Shown piece after piece: positions 17,275 to 24,917 of a DNA stretch of 64,000 bases (positions within the stretch are counted from its first letter, which is position 1; the number at the start of each line of letters is the position of its first letter). The position numbers and the translations under genes are program-made. This DNA is from Fulvivirga ulvae (lineage in GTDB: Bacteria; Bacteroidota; Bacteroidia; Cytophagales; Cyclobacteriaceae). Where the stretch lies: the NCBI RefSeq assembly GCF_021389975.1, contig NZ_CP089981.1, positions 3,931,501-3,995,500 on the forward strand. The letters are read 5' to 3'. The notes under the pieces are model-generated. The model did no database searches and had not been told where the DNA came from. It saw nothing but the letters and a program-made list of their open reading frames with translations.

Positions 17275-17643
17275 TTATGTGTATTTTTTTACAGCATTTA
17301 CGAGAGCATCGTAATCCAAAGGTTTGATCAGATACTCGTTAATACCTGCTTCGTCAAAATCTGATTTTGAATAATTTTTGTAGTTGCCTGATATGGCAAT
17401 TATTGGCATTTCTGCTTTTTTCTTGTCCTTTAAACCTCTGATCTTTTTGGCGAGTTCCATGCCATCAGCACCAGGCAGTATAATGTCCAGTATAATAACA
17501 TCATAATCATTGTTCTCGATTTCATCAAGAACACGCGTTCCTGTTTTTATACCTTTAAAATCATACCCTTGCCCCTGGAATATTTTTTTTGACAAGGTTT
17601 GTATTACCGGGCTATCATCCGCAAGTAAGATTTTCTTTGCCAT
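17275..17643 (-). CDS. CheY-like single-domain response regulator
   Basis: This is a 122-residue receiver domain with no output domain. The acidic pocket is Asp9/Asp10 (LLADDS), the phosphoacceptor is Asp53 (DVIILDIILPGADG), and the switch Ser and Lys are in IIAISGN and YLIKPLD. It likely passes phosphate to or from the hybrid kinase encoded 5 bp upstream, whose Hpt domain is an obvious donor, or diverts it as a phosphate sink. Placing a lone receiver next to a hybrid kinase with an Hpt is a common phosphorelay arrangement. Confidence 0.93.
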   Translation of the reverse strand: MAKKILLADDSPVIQTLSKKIFQGQGYDFKGIKTGTRVLDEIENNDYDVIILDIILPGADGMELAKKIRGLKDKKKAEMPIIAISGNYKNYSKSDFDEAGINEYLIKPLDYDALVNAVKKYT

Positions 17644-17648
17644 TCTAT

Positions 17649-20012
17649 TTAGTTTGTTTTTGGTCCAACCTTTTTAGTTTCTTTAATAAATTCATCATGA
17701 AGGGACTTAAGAAACTGTAAATCCCCGACAAAATTAGAATAATTTTTTTCTTTTAATTCGTCTTCCATTTTTGCGGCCTGGAAGGCCATTTTTTCAACTC
17801 CGAGCGTACCCGCATTGCCTTTCAATGTATGTAAAATATCTAAAACTTCCTTAATGTTTTTGCTTTCAAACATTTTGGCACTGTCCCTGATCTGCATACG
17901 GCACTCTTCGTTAAACTCATCCAAAGCTTCCTGTACGGCTTCTTCTCCGGCATATTGTTTAAGTAAATCTAAGGTGTTTTGGTTAATTGTCTGATGTTTA
18001 TCGTTCTTTTCTTTTTGTACCTCTGTTTCGTCGGCTGCATCAGATGTCCACTGGTTTACTTTTTGGATTAAGATTGTAGGATTGATCGGCTTAGCTATGT
18101 AGTCGTCCATTCCAATAGCAAGATATTTCGCTTCATCGCCTTTCATGGAGTAGGCAGTCATGGCTATTATGGGTGGCGTTTGCTTTTTGCATTGTTTTCT
18201 TATTTGTTTAGTGGCTTCTATACCATCCATATCTGGCATTTGAATGTCCATCAATATTAGGTCGTAGCACAACTCTTTGCATAGAACCAGAGCTTTCTCG
18301 CCACTTGATGCAGTAGTTACCCTGCAACCTGCATTTTTAAGTATCTCGTAAGCCAGATCAAGGTTAACATTATTGTCATCCACCACCAGCACGGTTGGCG
18401 AATGGTCTAATCTTGAAATTTTGGTAGCTGGCCGAGTAGCTTCTTCAGGTTTTTCCACTTCTATGGTTTCGAAAGTAAACCAAAACTTACTTCCTTTACC
18501 CTCAGTGGACTTAATACCAATCTTTCCATTGAACAAGCTTACAATCTTGCGGGAAATGTACAGCCCTAAGCCAGTACCTTTATAACTTTTTTTGCTCGAA
18601 CTGTCAAGCTGTGTAAAGCTTGAAAATAGTTTTCTTTGATCTGCTTTTGATATACCAATACCAGAGTCTTTGACATACCCTTCCATTAGTATGGTGCCAC
18701 TTTTCTTTCTCTTATATATTTCGAGGCTGACTGTAACCATACCTCCAGGCTGGGTGAATTTAACGGCGTTGGAAATGAGATTGGAATATACCTGAATCAA
18801 TTTGGTTTCATCAACTTCTATGTACTCGGGAATATTGTCACCTTTTACAAAATTAAGATTGATCTGGTTGTCATTAGCTTGCTGCCGATAAAGCAAGGTC
18901 AGTTTTTCAAATATGGCTTCAGTGCTAGTGGGGACGTGTTTCAGTTCCATTTTTCCAGCTTCAATCTTGGAGAGGTCGAGCAGGTCGTTAAGAATATTCA
19001 ATAAAATATCAGCCGAACTTTTGACTGTGCGGATATGCTTTTTTTGTTTGGGATCCAGCTGAGTTTCATCCAAAAGGTGAATCATGCCTATTATGCCATT
19101 GAGAGGAGTCCTTATCTCATGGCTCATATTTGCCAGAAAACGTTCTTTTATTTTAAGCGACTTTTCGGCCAGCTCTTTTGACCTTTGTAGTTCCTGGTTG
19201 GTTTGTTTAAGTTCGGTGATATCCCTTGCTACACCTTCAACATGCTTTAAGCGCCCTCGCTCATCCTGAATAACCCTCACATTACAAATACATGGAATGA
19301 TTTTTCCCGACTTATGAATGACGCTGGCTTCAAAATTCCTGACACGCTTTTCCTGCGCCAGTTTCCTGATCAGAAACTTGGTCTGAATATTATAAAGGTA
19401 AAAATTGGTAACATGTTTGCCCAGTAGCTCACCTTCAGTGTATCCCATGATGTCACTTACCGAAGGGCTAAGCATCGTTAATTTACCATTGAAATCACAT
19501 CTGAAATACAGATCCTGAAACGACTCAAAAATATTTCTGAATTTTTCTTCACTCTTCATGAGAGCGATCCGGGACTGCATTTTCTCAGTGATGTCATAAG
19601 CCAGCCCCGAAACACCGGTGATTTCACCGCGGGTATCGTAAATAGGATTTAAGAAGACCTCTTTCCATTGCTCCTCGCCTTCGATTTTGAGCATGATCTC
19701 AAAGTTGTGAGAGCGGCCTGTTAGTGCACGTTTATATTTTTGTTTCCAAAAAGTATCGGAGTTGGCAATTTTTACGACACCTCTTTCTTCATACCCAACC
19801 TTAATACCCGGGTTTTCCTGAAGAAAGAAATTGAAATAATTTTGATTGAAGGAGATGAGTTCAAATTCGTTATTTACTGCCCAGATAATTAAAGTGCCAC
19901 CTTCTAAAATTGAATTGGTGAAAGAATTCTTGTTCTTTTCGGCAAAGAGCTTTTCTTTCAGCTCATTTACCTTAACAACGAGGTCTTCAGCTTTTTTCGT
20001 TCTATCCTTCAT
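17649..20012 (-). CDS. Hybrid sensor histidine kinase with REC and Hpt domains
   Basis: This is a 787-residue phosphorelay kinase. In order it has an N-terminal coiled coil (1-30), two PAS domains (about 40-145 and 155-270), HisKA with phosphorylatable His298 in NMSHEIRTPLNG, and HATPase with N-box NLISNAVKFT and G-boxes KDSGIGIS and GTGLGLYIS. A receiver follows with Asp589 (LILMDIQMPDMDG), then a C-terminal Hpt with His728 (LHTLKGNAGTLG). It has no transmembrane segment, so it senses a cytoplasmic signal through PAS. The signal is unknown. It is the first gene of an operon with the CheY-like regulator, the small unknown, the PhnP-like hydrolase and the rqcH-like gene. Confidence 0.94.
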   Translation of the reverse strand: MKDRTKKAEDLVVKVNELKEKLFAEKNKNSFTNSILEGGTLIIWAVNNEFELISFNQNYFNFFLQENPGIKVGYEERGVVKIANSDTFWKQKYKRALTGRSHNFEIMLKIEGEEQWKEVFLNPIYDTRGEITGVSGLAYDITEKMQSRIALMKSEEKFRNIFESFQDLYFRCDFNGKLTMLSPSVSDIMGYTEGELLGKHVTNFYLYNIQTKFLIRKLAQEKRVRNFEASVIHKSGKIIPCICNVRVIQDERGRLKHVEGVARDITELKQTNQELQRSKELAEKSLKIKERFLANMSHEIRTPLNGIIGMIHLLDETQLDPKQKKHIRTVKSSADILLNILNDLLDLSKIEAGKMELKHVPTSTEAIFEKLTLLYRQQANDNQINLNFVKGDNIPEYIEVDETKLIQVYSNLISNAVKFTQPGGMVTVSLEIYKRKKSGTILMEGYVKDSGIGISKADQRKLFSSFTQLDSSSKKSYKGTGLGLYISRKIVSLFNGKIGIKSTEGKGSKFWFTFETIEVEKPEEATRPATKISRLDHSPTVLVVDDNNVNLDLAYEILKNAGCRVTTASSGEKALVLCKELCYDLILMDIQMPDMDGIEATKQIRKQCKKQTPPIIAMTAYSMKGDEAKYLAIGMDDYIAKPINPTILIQKVNQWTSDAADETEVQKEKNDKHQTINQNTLDLLKQYAGEEAVQEALDEFNEECRMQIRDSAKMFESKNIKEVLDILHTLKGNAGTLGVEKMAFQAAKMEDELKEKNYSNFVGDLQFLKSLHDEFIKETKKVGPKTN

Positions 20013-20064
20013 TTCCTCGTGAAGATAACAAATAATAGTTAATCGAGATTCACTTCCTGCTGTT

Positions 20065-20096
20065 TTGGTATAGTCATTTTATAAATGGTAAATTTG
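20065..20096 (+). promoter_or_regulatory. Consensus Bacteroidota promoter for miaA
   Basis: TTG at 20065-20067, a 21-bp spacer, and TAAATTTG at 20089-20096 match the TTG/TAnnTTTG pattern. The miaA ATG at 20113 would give a leader of about 10 nt. Confidence 0.5.
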
Positions 20097-20112
20097 CTCA
20101 AAACCACTTTTG

Positions 20113-21021
20113 ATGAAGTTTTTGATAGTTATTGTAGGGCCAACTGCTGTGGGGAAAACCAGTTTGTGCATAGATATTGCCGGAGCGTTGGATACCGAGA
20201 TTATATCTGCCGATTCGCGGCAATTTTTCAGGGAAATGGAAATTGGTACGGCAAAACCAAGCGAAAAGGAACTTCAGCAGGTGACTCACCATTTCGTTAA
20301 CTCCCATTCAATCCACGATAAATTTAATGCAGGAGACTTCGAAAGGGAAGCTTTACAAAAAATAGAGGAATTGCTCCTCGTTAGGGATTGTCTTATCATG
20401 ACGGGTGGTTCGGGGCTGTACATTAATGCCGTTACAGAAGGTATGGCTGATATACCGGGGGTGAGTCTTGCTATAAGGGATGAGCTTAATCAGAGGCTGG
20501 CTAAGGAGGGGCTCGAGGCTTTGGCAGAGGAACTGAGGAAGCTTGACCCGGAATATTATGAGGTGGTGGACCGTAAAAACCCCCAGCGGATAACCCGGGC
20601 GCTTGAAGTTTGCATAGGTACGGGAGAAAAATACTCCGAACTCCGGAAAAACAGCAAAAAGCAGCGGAGTTTTGAAGTAATAAAGATTGGCCTGGAGAGA
20701 CCCAGAGAGGAGCTTTACGCTCGTATCAATCAAAGAATGGATCAGATGATCGCTCAAGGCCTCTTTGATGAAGCCCGGCAGCTGCATCCTTACAAAGATC
20801 ATTATGCACTGCAAACCGTTGGATATAAGGAAATATTCGATTTTCTTGAAGGAGCATATGATCATGATGAAGCGGTACGGTTATTGAAACGCAACTCACG
20901 GCGCTACGCTAAGCGACAAATGACATGGTTTGGCAGGGACCCGGAAATTTCGTGGTTCCATCCTGATGATTATCAGCATATATTAGGGCATATTCGGACA
21001 GTAATGCGTGGTGATAAGTAG
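20113..21021 (+). CDS. miaA: tRNA dimethylallyltransferase
   Basis: MiaA adds an isopentenyl group to A37 of tRNAs reading UNN codons, stabilising codon pairing. The P-loop GPTAVGKTS is at 9-17. The substrate-binding ADSRQFF and IGTAKPS follow, GGSGLYINAV marks the dimethylallyl site, and the zone ERPREELYARINQRMDQM and TVGYKEIFDFLEG is typical of the C-terminal half. At 302 residues it is normal length. The ATG at 20113 is preferred over an in-frame TTG one codon upstream. The gene is divergent from the hybrid kinase. Confidence 0.97.
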   Translation: MKFLIVIVGPTAVGKTSLCIDIAGALDTEIISADSRQFFREMEIGTAKPSEKELQQVTHHFVNSHSIHDKFNAGDFEREALQKIEELLLVRDCLIMTGGSGLYINAVTEGMADIPGVSLAIRDELNQRLAKEGLEALAEELRKLDPEYYEVVDRKNPQRITRALEVCIGTGEKYSELRKNSKKQRSFEVIKIGLERPREELYARINQRMDQMIAQGLFDEARQLHPYKDHYALQTVGYKEIFDFLEGAYDHDEAVRLLKRNSRRYAKRQMTWFGRDPEISWFHPDDYQHILGHIRTVMRGDK

Positions 21022-21045
21022 TATTTGAATTGAAATTATTTTAAC

Positions 21046-21074
21046 TTGAATGGCGTTTTAGACGTATATCTTTA
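21046..21074 (+). promoter_or_regulatory. Probable promoter of the thioredoxin-fold gene
   Basis: TTG at 21046-21048, an 18-bp spacer, and TATCTTTA at 21067-21074 fit the -33/-7 pattern except for the last base. The next ATG is 21080, so the leader would be very short. Confidence 0.35.
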
Positions 21075-21079
21075 GAATT

Positions 21080-21646
21080 ATGAGAAAAGGAGCATTAATT
21101 ATATTTCCGTTGGCTATTATACTGGTCTTTTTGGGTAATTCGGCATTCATGCCGGAAAAGAAAGTAAAAAAGCCTGCTGCGAATAGTCCTGTAAAATGGA
21201 TGAGCTTTGAAGAGGCCGTTGAAAAATCTAAAACGGAAAAAAAGAAAATTTTTATAGATGTATATACAGATTGGTGTGGCTGGTGTAAAGTAATGGATAA
21301 AAATACTTTTAGTCAGCCCGAAATAGCAAAATACCTGAATGAAAATTATTACCCTGTAAAGCTTGATGCCGAACAAACTGAGGATATTGAATTCAGAGGG
21401 CATACCTTCAAGTATGTAGAATCAGGACGAAGAGGTTATCATCAATTAGCAGCCTCCCTTCTCAATAATAAACTCAGCTACCCAACAGTCGTTTTCTTAG
21501 ATGAAGATTTTAATATGATCCAGCCTATGCCGGGATATCAGAAGCCCGAGCAGTTTGAAAAAATAATTAAATACATTGGAGGAGACCACTATAAAAACAC
21601 TGCCTGGGCAGAGTGGGAAAAAACTTTCGAGTCGAGTATAAACTAA
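21080..21646 (+). CDS. Exported thioredoxin-fold protein
   Basis: This is a 188-residue protein with an N-terminal signal or anchor helix (ALIIFPLAIILVFLG, residues 5-19). Its thioredoxin-like domain carries the redox motif WCGWC (Cys66 and Cys69), preceded by KKKIFIDVYTD and followed by NENYYPVKLDAEQTEDI, with the cis-Pro loop at YPTVVFLDED. WCGWC in place of WCGPC is typical of the DUF255/thioredoxin_7-like periplasmic group, which reduces or isomerises disulfides in exported proteins. The partner is unknown. Its stop overlaps the convergent TRIC channel's stop at CTAA (21643-21646). Confidence 0.87.
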   Translation: MRKGALIIFPLAIILVFLGNSAFMPEKKVKKPAANSPVKWMSFEEAVEKSKTEKKKIFIDVYTDWCGWCKVMDKNTFSQPEIAKYLNENYYPVKLDAEQTEDIEFRGHTFKYVESGRRGYHQLAASLLNNKLSYPTVVFLDEDFNMIQPMPGYQKPEQFEKIIKYIGGDHYKNTAWAEWEKTFESSIN

Positions 21647-22272
21647 TCGTCCTGTTCTGTGGGGGCATCCTTCATTTTGGGCATAGATAGGTCATACTTT
21701 ATAGATACCACCCTGATAACGATAATTACCACAGTAGTAATCAGATAAATAATATTTTCCGTAAGCCCGGTATAATAGTCGAGGAGGAAGAATACAAAAC
21801 CACCGGCCAGGCAAGCAGTGGCATAAATCTCCTTTCTGAAAATCAACGGAATCTCATTGCAGAGGATATCCCGTATTACACCACCCATAACCGCGGATAC
21901 CATACCCATTACGATAGCGAGTGCAGGATGAATATCAGTAGATAATGCCTTTTGCATTCCACTTATGGTAAACAGTGCGATACCGATAGTATCAAAAACA
22001 AAGAAAGTTCTCTTGAGGTTAACAATGTATTTTCTGAAAATAAAAGTGAAAGGCACGGCCAGAGCGATGGTAAGTGGCAGGTTGATATCCTGTACCCAGG
22101 CTACCGGATAACTTCCCAGCAGAACATCTCTTGTGGTACCCCCACCAACCGCGGTAACAAAACCAATAACCAGTGCGCCGAACAGATCCATCTTCTTTTT
22201 TGCGGCCAGCCGGATACCACTGATCGCGAAAACAAAAGTACCTATAATATCAAGGGCATATAAAAGGGACAT
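21643..22272 (-). CDS. TRIC-type (UPF0126/YicG) cation channel family protein
   Basis: This is a 209-residue membrane protein with seven predicted helices arranged as two glycine-rich repeats. Each repeat has the family signature: VTAVGGGTTRDVLLG and VMGGVIRDILCNEIPLIF. Prokaryotic relatives of trimeric intracellular cation channels have this architecture and conduct monovalent cations such as K+. The physiological role in bacteria is poorly known. The C-terminus is charged and cytoplasmic. It is separated from the upstream Cys-rich gene by 85 bp. Confidence 0.9.
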   Translation of the reverse strand: MSLLYALDIIGTFVFAISGIRLAAKKKMDLFGALVIGFVTAVGGGTTRDVLLGSYPVAWVQDINLPLTIALAVPFTFIFRKYIVNLKRTFFVFDTIGIALFTISGMQKALSTDIHPALAIVMGMVSAVMGGVIRDILCNEIPLIFRKEIYATACLAGGFVFFLLDYYTGLTENIIYLITTVVIIVIRVVSIKYDLSMPKMKDAPTEQDD

Positions 22273-22357
22273 AAAACATCATTGATGGTATAAGAAGTAG
22301 CTAAGTTACATATTGGAGGTTGTAATACATGAGATCACTATATGACAAATTTTATGA

Positions 22358-22984
22358 TTATTGCCCTTCCTCCATCTGACGCATTAGCACTACCCTGTAT
22401 TCTGAAAAGAGGAAGTAAAAAAACATGAGGTTTTTCCATCTTTCATCCTGTTGAAATTCAAACCTTTTGTCGTTATGGCTGGCCTCTATATCTATGCGTT
22501 CCTTATTAATATATTCGAAAATGTTTAACCCATCAGTGGCATCGGGTTGAAGTAAGTCAAGAGAAAGCCTGTTGTTTGGGCCTACAATGTTGGCAAACTC
22601 CCGAAAGTCAGCATGAACAACCTGTCGGAGAATATTGCCTTCAGGAAATTTGCAGGAACCGGAGCAATAGCAACTATTACCAAATTTTCGGTGCCATCTC
22701 AGGCTTTTTTGAGACTGGTCGGCATCATGGTATCCGGTGCCGGCGGCAAGTATGATCAATGCCTCAAGGTGGGAGGGAAGCCCCGGACGATCTGAGCCTG
22801 ACTTTGTACGGGCAGCCAGGCAAATTGCTTCTATAAATTTTTCAGATAGTGTAGAATCACCTGCATTAATGGCGTAAACTTCATGTGACTCAATATATTG
22901 GGCGAGTACAATTTTCTGCGTGATTGCAAAAAGCAGCATGAAAAGACCTGCCCTAATCCAGCCGTTCGATTTTAGATTTTTCAT
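22358..22984 (-). CDS. Exported protein of unknown function with Cys cluster
   Basis: Starting at ATG 22984, this encodes 208 residues; an upstream ATG at 23005 would add seven without a signal peptide. A signal peptide spans about 8-28 (GWIRAGLFMLLFAITQKIVLA). The mature protein has four cysteines, three in a tight CYCSGSC cluster (105-111) that could bind metal or form disulfides; the fourth is Cys55. A hydrophobic patch NLMFFYFLF lies near the C-terminus. I do not recognise the family. It overlaps the upstream membrane protein gene by 32 bp in another frame, so the two are co-translated behind the ECF sigma factor, which probably governs all three. Confidence 0.7.
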   Translation of the reverse strand: MKNLKSNGWIRAGLFMLLFAITQKIVLAQYIESHEVYAINAGDSTLSEKFIEAICLAARTKSGSDRPGLPSHLEALIILAAGTGYHDADQSQKSLRWHRKFGNSCYCSGSCKFPEGNILRQVVHADFREFANIVGPNNRLSLDLLQPDATDGLNIFEYINKERIDIEASHNDKRFEFQQDERWKNLMFFYFLFSEYRVVLMRQMEEGQ

Positions 22985-23216
22985 GTTTTTCCGATTCTGT
23001 ACCATGCAGGTCGTCTACGAACAAAAGCAACATTAGAAACAGAATAATAATTACAATGAAGACCAGCTTTTTCCTGTCATTATAAAGCATGTCCCTGATT
23101 CCGATGGTGGAATAGTACTTTTTATACTGGTCCATGAAACGGTTGAAGTTACGGTACTGGTGAATGGTTTCTATAGACGGGGCCGGAGCGTTAATTTTTA
23201 CCTTAATTTTTGCCAT
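22953..23216 (-). CDS. Single-pass membrane protein downstream of ECF sigma
   Basis: This is an 87-residue protein. Residues 1-50 are a basic cytoplasmic part with aromatic residues (HQYRNFNRFMDQYKKYY). One membrane helix at about 51-66 (VFIVIIILFLMLLLF) follows, then a short charged tail. It has the topology of an anti-sigma factor (cytoplasmic N-terminus, one helix, exterior tail) but no recognisable anti-sigma domain. It starts 6 bp after the sigma gene stop. A role holding or tuning that sigma factor is inference from position. Confidence 0.7.
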   Translation of the reverse strand: MAKIKVKINAPAPSIETIHQYRNFNRFMDQYKKYYSTIGIRDMLYNDRKKLVFIVIIILFLMLLLFVDDLHGTESEKHEKSKIERLD

Positions 23217-23222
23217 TGGATT

Positions 23223-23885
23223 TTAATCGTTATAGTTAACCTGTTTCGAAATCTTCTTGAGTTTTTTGAGTATGCGGTAGGTTTTTACCTTAGCATTGGT
23301 TTCTGAGATGCCCAATAAATACCCGATTTCTTTAAATGACCTGTTTTTGAAAAACCTTAGTTCAATAAACTGAATTTCTTTTTCATCCAGCTGTTCAAGC
23401 AATACGGTTATGAGTACCTCAGGGTCTATTTCAACTTCCTGGTAATTAATTTCTTCAAAAAGCTGGTGCATATCCTGATGATCCAGGCTTACCGTTCGTT
23501 CCATTTTGCTTTGTTGCCGGAAGAACATGTTAACTTCATTAATGGCTATTTTGTAAAGCCATGCGGAGAAAGGTACCCCCTGGTACTTATACCTGCCTAT
23601 GTTTTTAAGGCATTTTAAGAACACCCTGGAGGTAATATCTGCTGCAATTTCAATGTGGTCAACCCTTTTAAAAATAAACATGAAGACCTGGTCGTAGTAC
23701 TTTCTATATAAAGGCGCAAAATATTCCGGGTTTTTCTGACATTCTTTAATGATGTTGTACTCCGTCAGGATTTCTTCTTCGCTTTTATGATAAACAGATG
23801 TGCTGACCTGGTCATAGAAGACCTTGAATATAAGGTCTATTAGGTTTTTTGTCGCTAGTGCGATGTTTGTGGTATAGGTAAGCAT
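23223..23885 (-). CDS. ECF-type RNA polymerase sigma factor
   Basis: This is a 220-residue sigma-70 family protein. Region 2 is at about 55-120 (YFAPLYRKYYDQVFMFIFKRV, then TSRVFLKCLKNI and AWLYKIAINEVNMFFRQ). Region 4 is at about 160-212 (LDEKEIQFIELRFFKNRSFKEIGYLLGISETNAKVKTYRILKKL, given in pieces), containing the DNA-binding helix-turn-helix. An N-terminal extension of about 40 residues precedes region 2. It heads a three-gene unit with a membrane protein and an exported Cys-cluster protein, and is divergent from the FKBP gene across a structured 270-bp intergenic stretch. Confidence 0.9.
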   Translation of the reverse strand: MLTYTTNIALATKNLIDLIFKVFYDQVSTSVYHKSEEEILTEYNIIKECQKNPEYFAPLYRKYYDQVFMFIFKRVDHIEIAADITSRVFLKCLKNIGRYKYQGVPFSAWLYKIAINEVNMFFRQQSKMERTVSLDHQDMHQLFEEINYQEVEIDPEVLITVLLEQLDEKEIQFIELRFFKNRSFKEIGYLLGISETNAKVKTYRILKKLKKISKQVNYND

Positions 23886-23920
23886 TACTATAATTTACGA
23901 TCATTAAGAGTATTTTAAAA

Positions 23921-24010
23921 ATATCCGGCCAGCTGTCTTCGGCTCAGTGGCCGGATATTATCCGCCTTCACAATGTTTTTCCGCTGCAGACGGAACCACA
24001 CAAACATTGT
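23921..24010. repeat. Two inverted repeats between sigma and FKBP genes
   Basis: ATATCCGGCC at 23921-23930 pairs with GGCCGGATAT at 23949-23958. A second, interrupted dyad pairs ACAATGTTT-TTCCG (23970-23983) with CGGAA (23991-23995) and AAACATTGT (24002-24010). Both lie 36-125 bp upstream of the sigma start, in a divergent promoter region. They could be operator sites or fold in a leader RNA. Confidence 0.5.
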
Positions 24011-24039
24011 TTTGGAAATGAATTACTTACATAATGCGG

Positions 24040-24059
24040 AAGGTACAAAAAGGTACACA
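24040..24059. promoter_or_regulatory. Tandem 10-bp direct repeat upstream of FKBP promoter
   Basis: AAGGTACAAA at 24040-24049 is followed directly by AAGGTACACA at 24050-24059. The period of 10 bp places both copies on one face of the helix, about 45-65 bp upstream of the predicted transcription start. This fits an activator site, but no regulator is identified. Confidence 0.35.
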
Positions 24060-24094
24060 AATGCTTCAAAATTTTTTATTAGGGCGCGATTCCG

Positions 24095-24102
24095 TAACTT
24101 TG
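24095..24102 (+). promoter_or_regulatory. -7 promoter element of the FKBP gene
   Basis: TAACTTTG exactly matches TAnnTTTG. No clear -33 TTG is seen at the expected distance. The 5' leader includes a small hairpin, TCCTTGA-AAG-TCAAGGA (24107-24123). Confidence 0.5.
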
Positions 24103-24155
24103 CACATCCTTGAAAGTCAAGGATTGATTATAAATTATTATTAAATATTTTATTT

Positions 24156-24584
24156 ATGTCTGAAGCAAAAAAAGGCGACAGAGTAAAAGTACACTACACG
24201 GGTAAATTGAATGACGGATCTGTATTTGATTCTTCAGAGAATAGAGAACCTTTGGAATTTGAACTGGGAGCCGGTATGATGATAGCCGGATTTGATAAAG
24301 CTGTAACAGGAATGAAAGTAGGAGACACAAAAACTGCTAATATTCCTTCAGGCGAGGCTTATGGTGAAAGAAATGATGAAATGGTGGTGGAAGTTCCTAA
24401 AGCTCAGCTGCCTGCTGACCTGAAACCTGAAGTAGGACAGCAGCTGGCTATGCAGCAGCCCAACGGACAGTCTATCCCTGTAGTAGTTACTAAAGTGGAA
24501 ACTGACACTATTGAAATTGATGCTAACCATCCTCTGGCCGGTAAGGATCTTATTTTTGATATAGAGTTGGTTGAGATTGCTTAA
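24156..24584 (+). CDS. FKBP-type peptidyl-prolyl isomerase, SlyD-like
   Basis: This is a 142-residue cytoplasmic isomerase/chaperone. The FKBP core is evident from GDRVKVHYTGKLNDGSVFDSS and FELGAGMMIAGFDKAVTGMKVGD. The IF (insert-in-flap) domain of SlyD proteins lies at about 70-125, and NHPLAGKDLIFDIELVEI closes the fold. It lacks the histidine-rich metal-binding tail of E. coli SlyD, so nickel handling is unlikely; protein folding is the expected role. It is monocistronic, with its own promoter and a strong terminator. Confidence 0.93.
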   Translation: MSEAKKGDRVKVHYTGKLNDGSVFDSSENREPLEFELGAGMMIAGFDKAVTGMKVGDTKTANIPSGEAYGERNDEMVVEVPKAQLPADLKPEVGQQLAMQQPNGQSIPVVVTKVETDTIEIDANHPLAGKDLIFDIELVEIA

Positions 24585-24602
24585 TAATCTCAGTACCTGT
24601 AC

Positions 24603-24638
24603 AAAAAAGGCATGAATGATTTCATTCATGCCTTTTTT
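24603..24638. terminator. Bidirectional intrinsic terminator
   Basis: AAAAAAGGCATGAATGA (24603-24619) pairs with TCATTCATGCCTTTTTT (24622-24638) in a near-perfect 17-bp stem with A- and T-runs on either side. It can end the FKBP transcript on the plus strand. On the minus strand it can end the small membrane protein gene that stops at 24661. Confidence 0.9.
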
Positions 24639-24660
24639 GTTTAATAACGACCTTTATATA

Positions 24661-24789
24661 TTATTCTTCCTTAGGCTCTTCTTTGTTTGTTTTCATAAAG
24701 TCAAGCATTCCAATTGCAGCCCCAAAACCTGCCAGACATGCCACTATGGTAATAAATAAGCTTGCTCCGTCTCCAATGTATTGTTCCAT
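24661..24789 (-). CDS. Small single-pass membrane protein (42 aa)
   Basis: The minus-strand frame runs from ATG 24789 to TAA 24661-24663. Residues 1-9 are polar (MEQYIGDGA), 10-29 form one hydrophobic helix with glycines (LFITIVACLAGFGAAIGML), and the protein ends in a charged tail KTNKEEPKEE. The composition and the downstream terminator at 24603-24638 in the correct direction support a real gene. No family is recognised. Confidence 0.6.
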   Translation of the reverse strand: MEQYIGDGASLFITIVACLAGFGAAIGMLDFMKTNKEEPKEE

Positions 24790-24917
24790 GATAATTCAAA
24801 TTTTCAGCGGTTACTTTAATCGAAGCCAAATTTAATCATTCTTTATTAAAGAGAAAGTAACTTGGATTAATTATCATAAGATTAATTACTTTACGTTATT
24901 AAGGATATTTTAGCATT

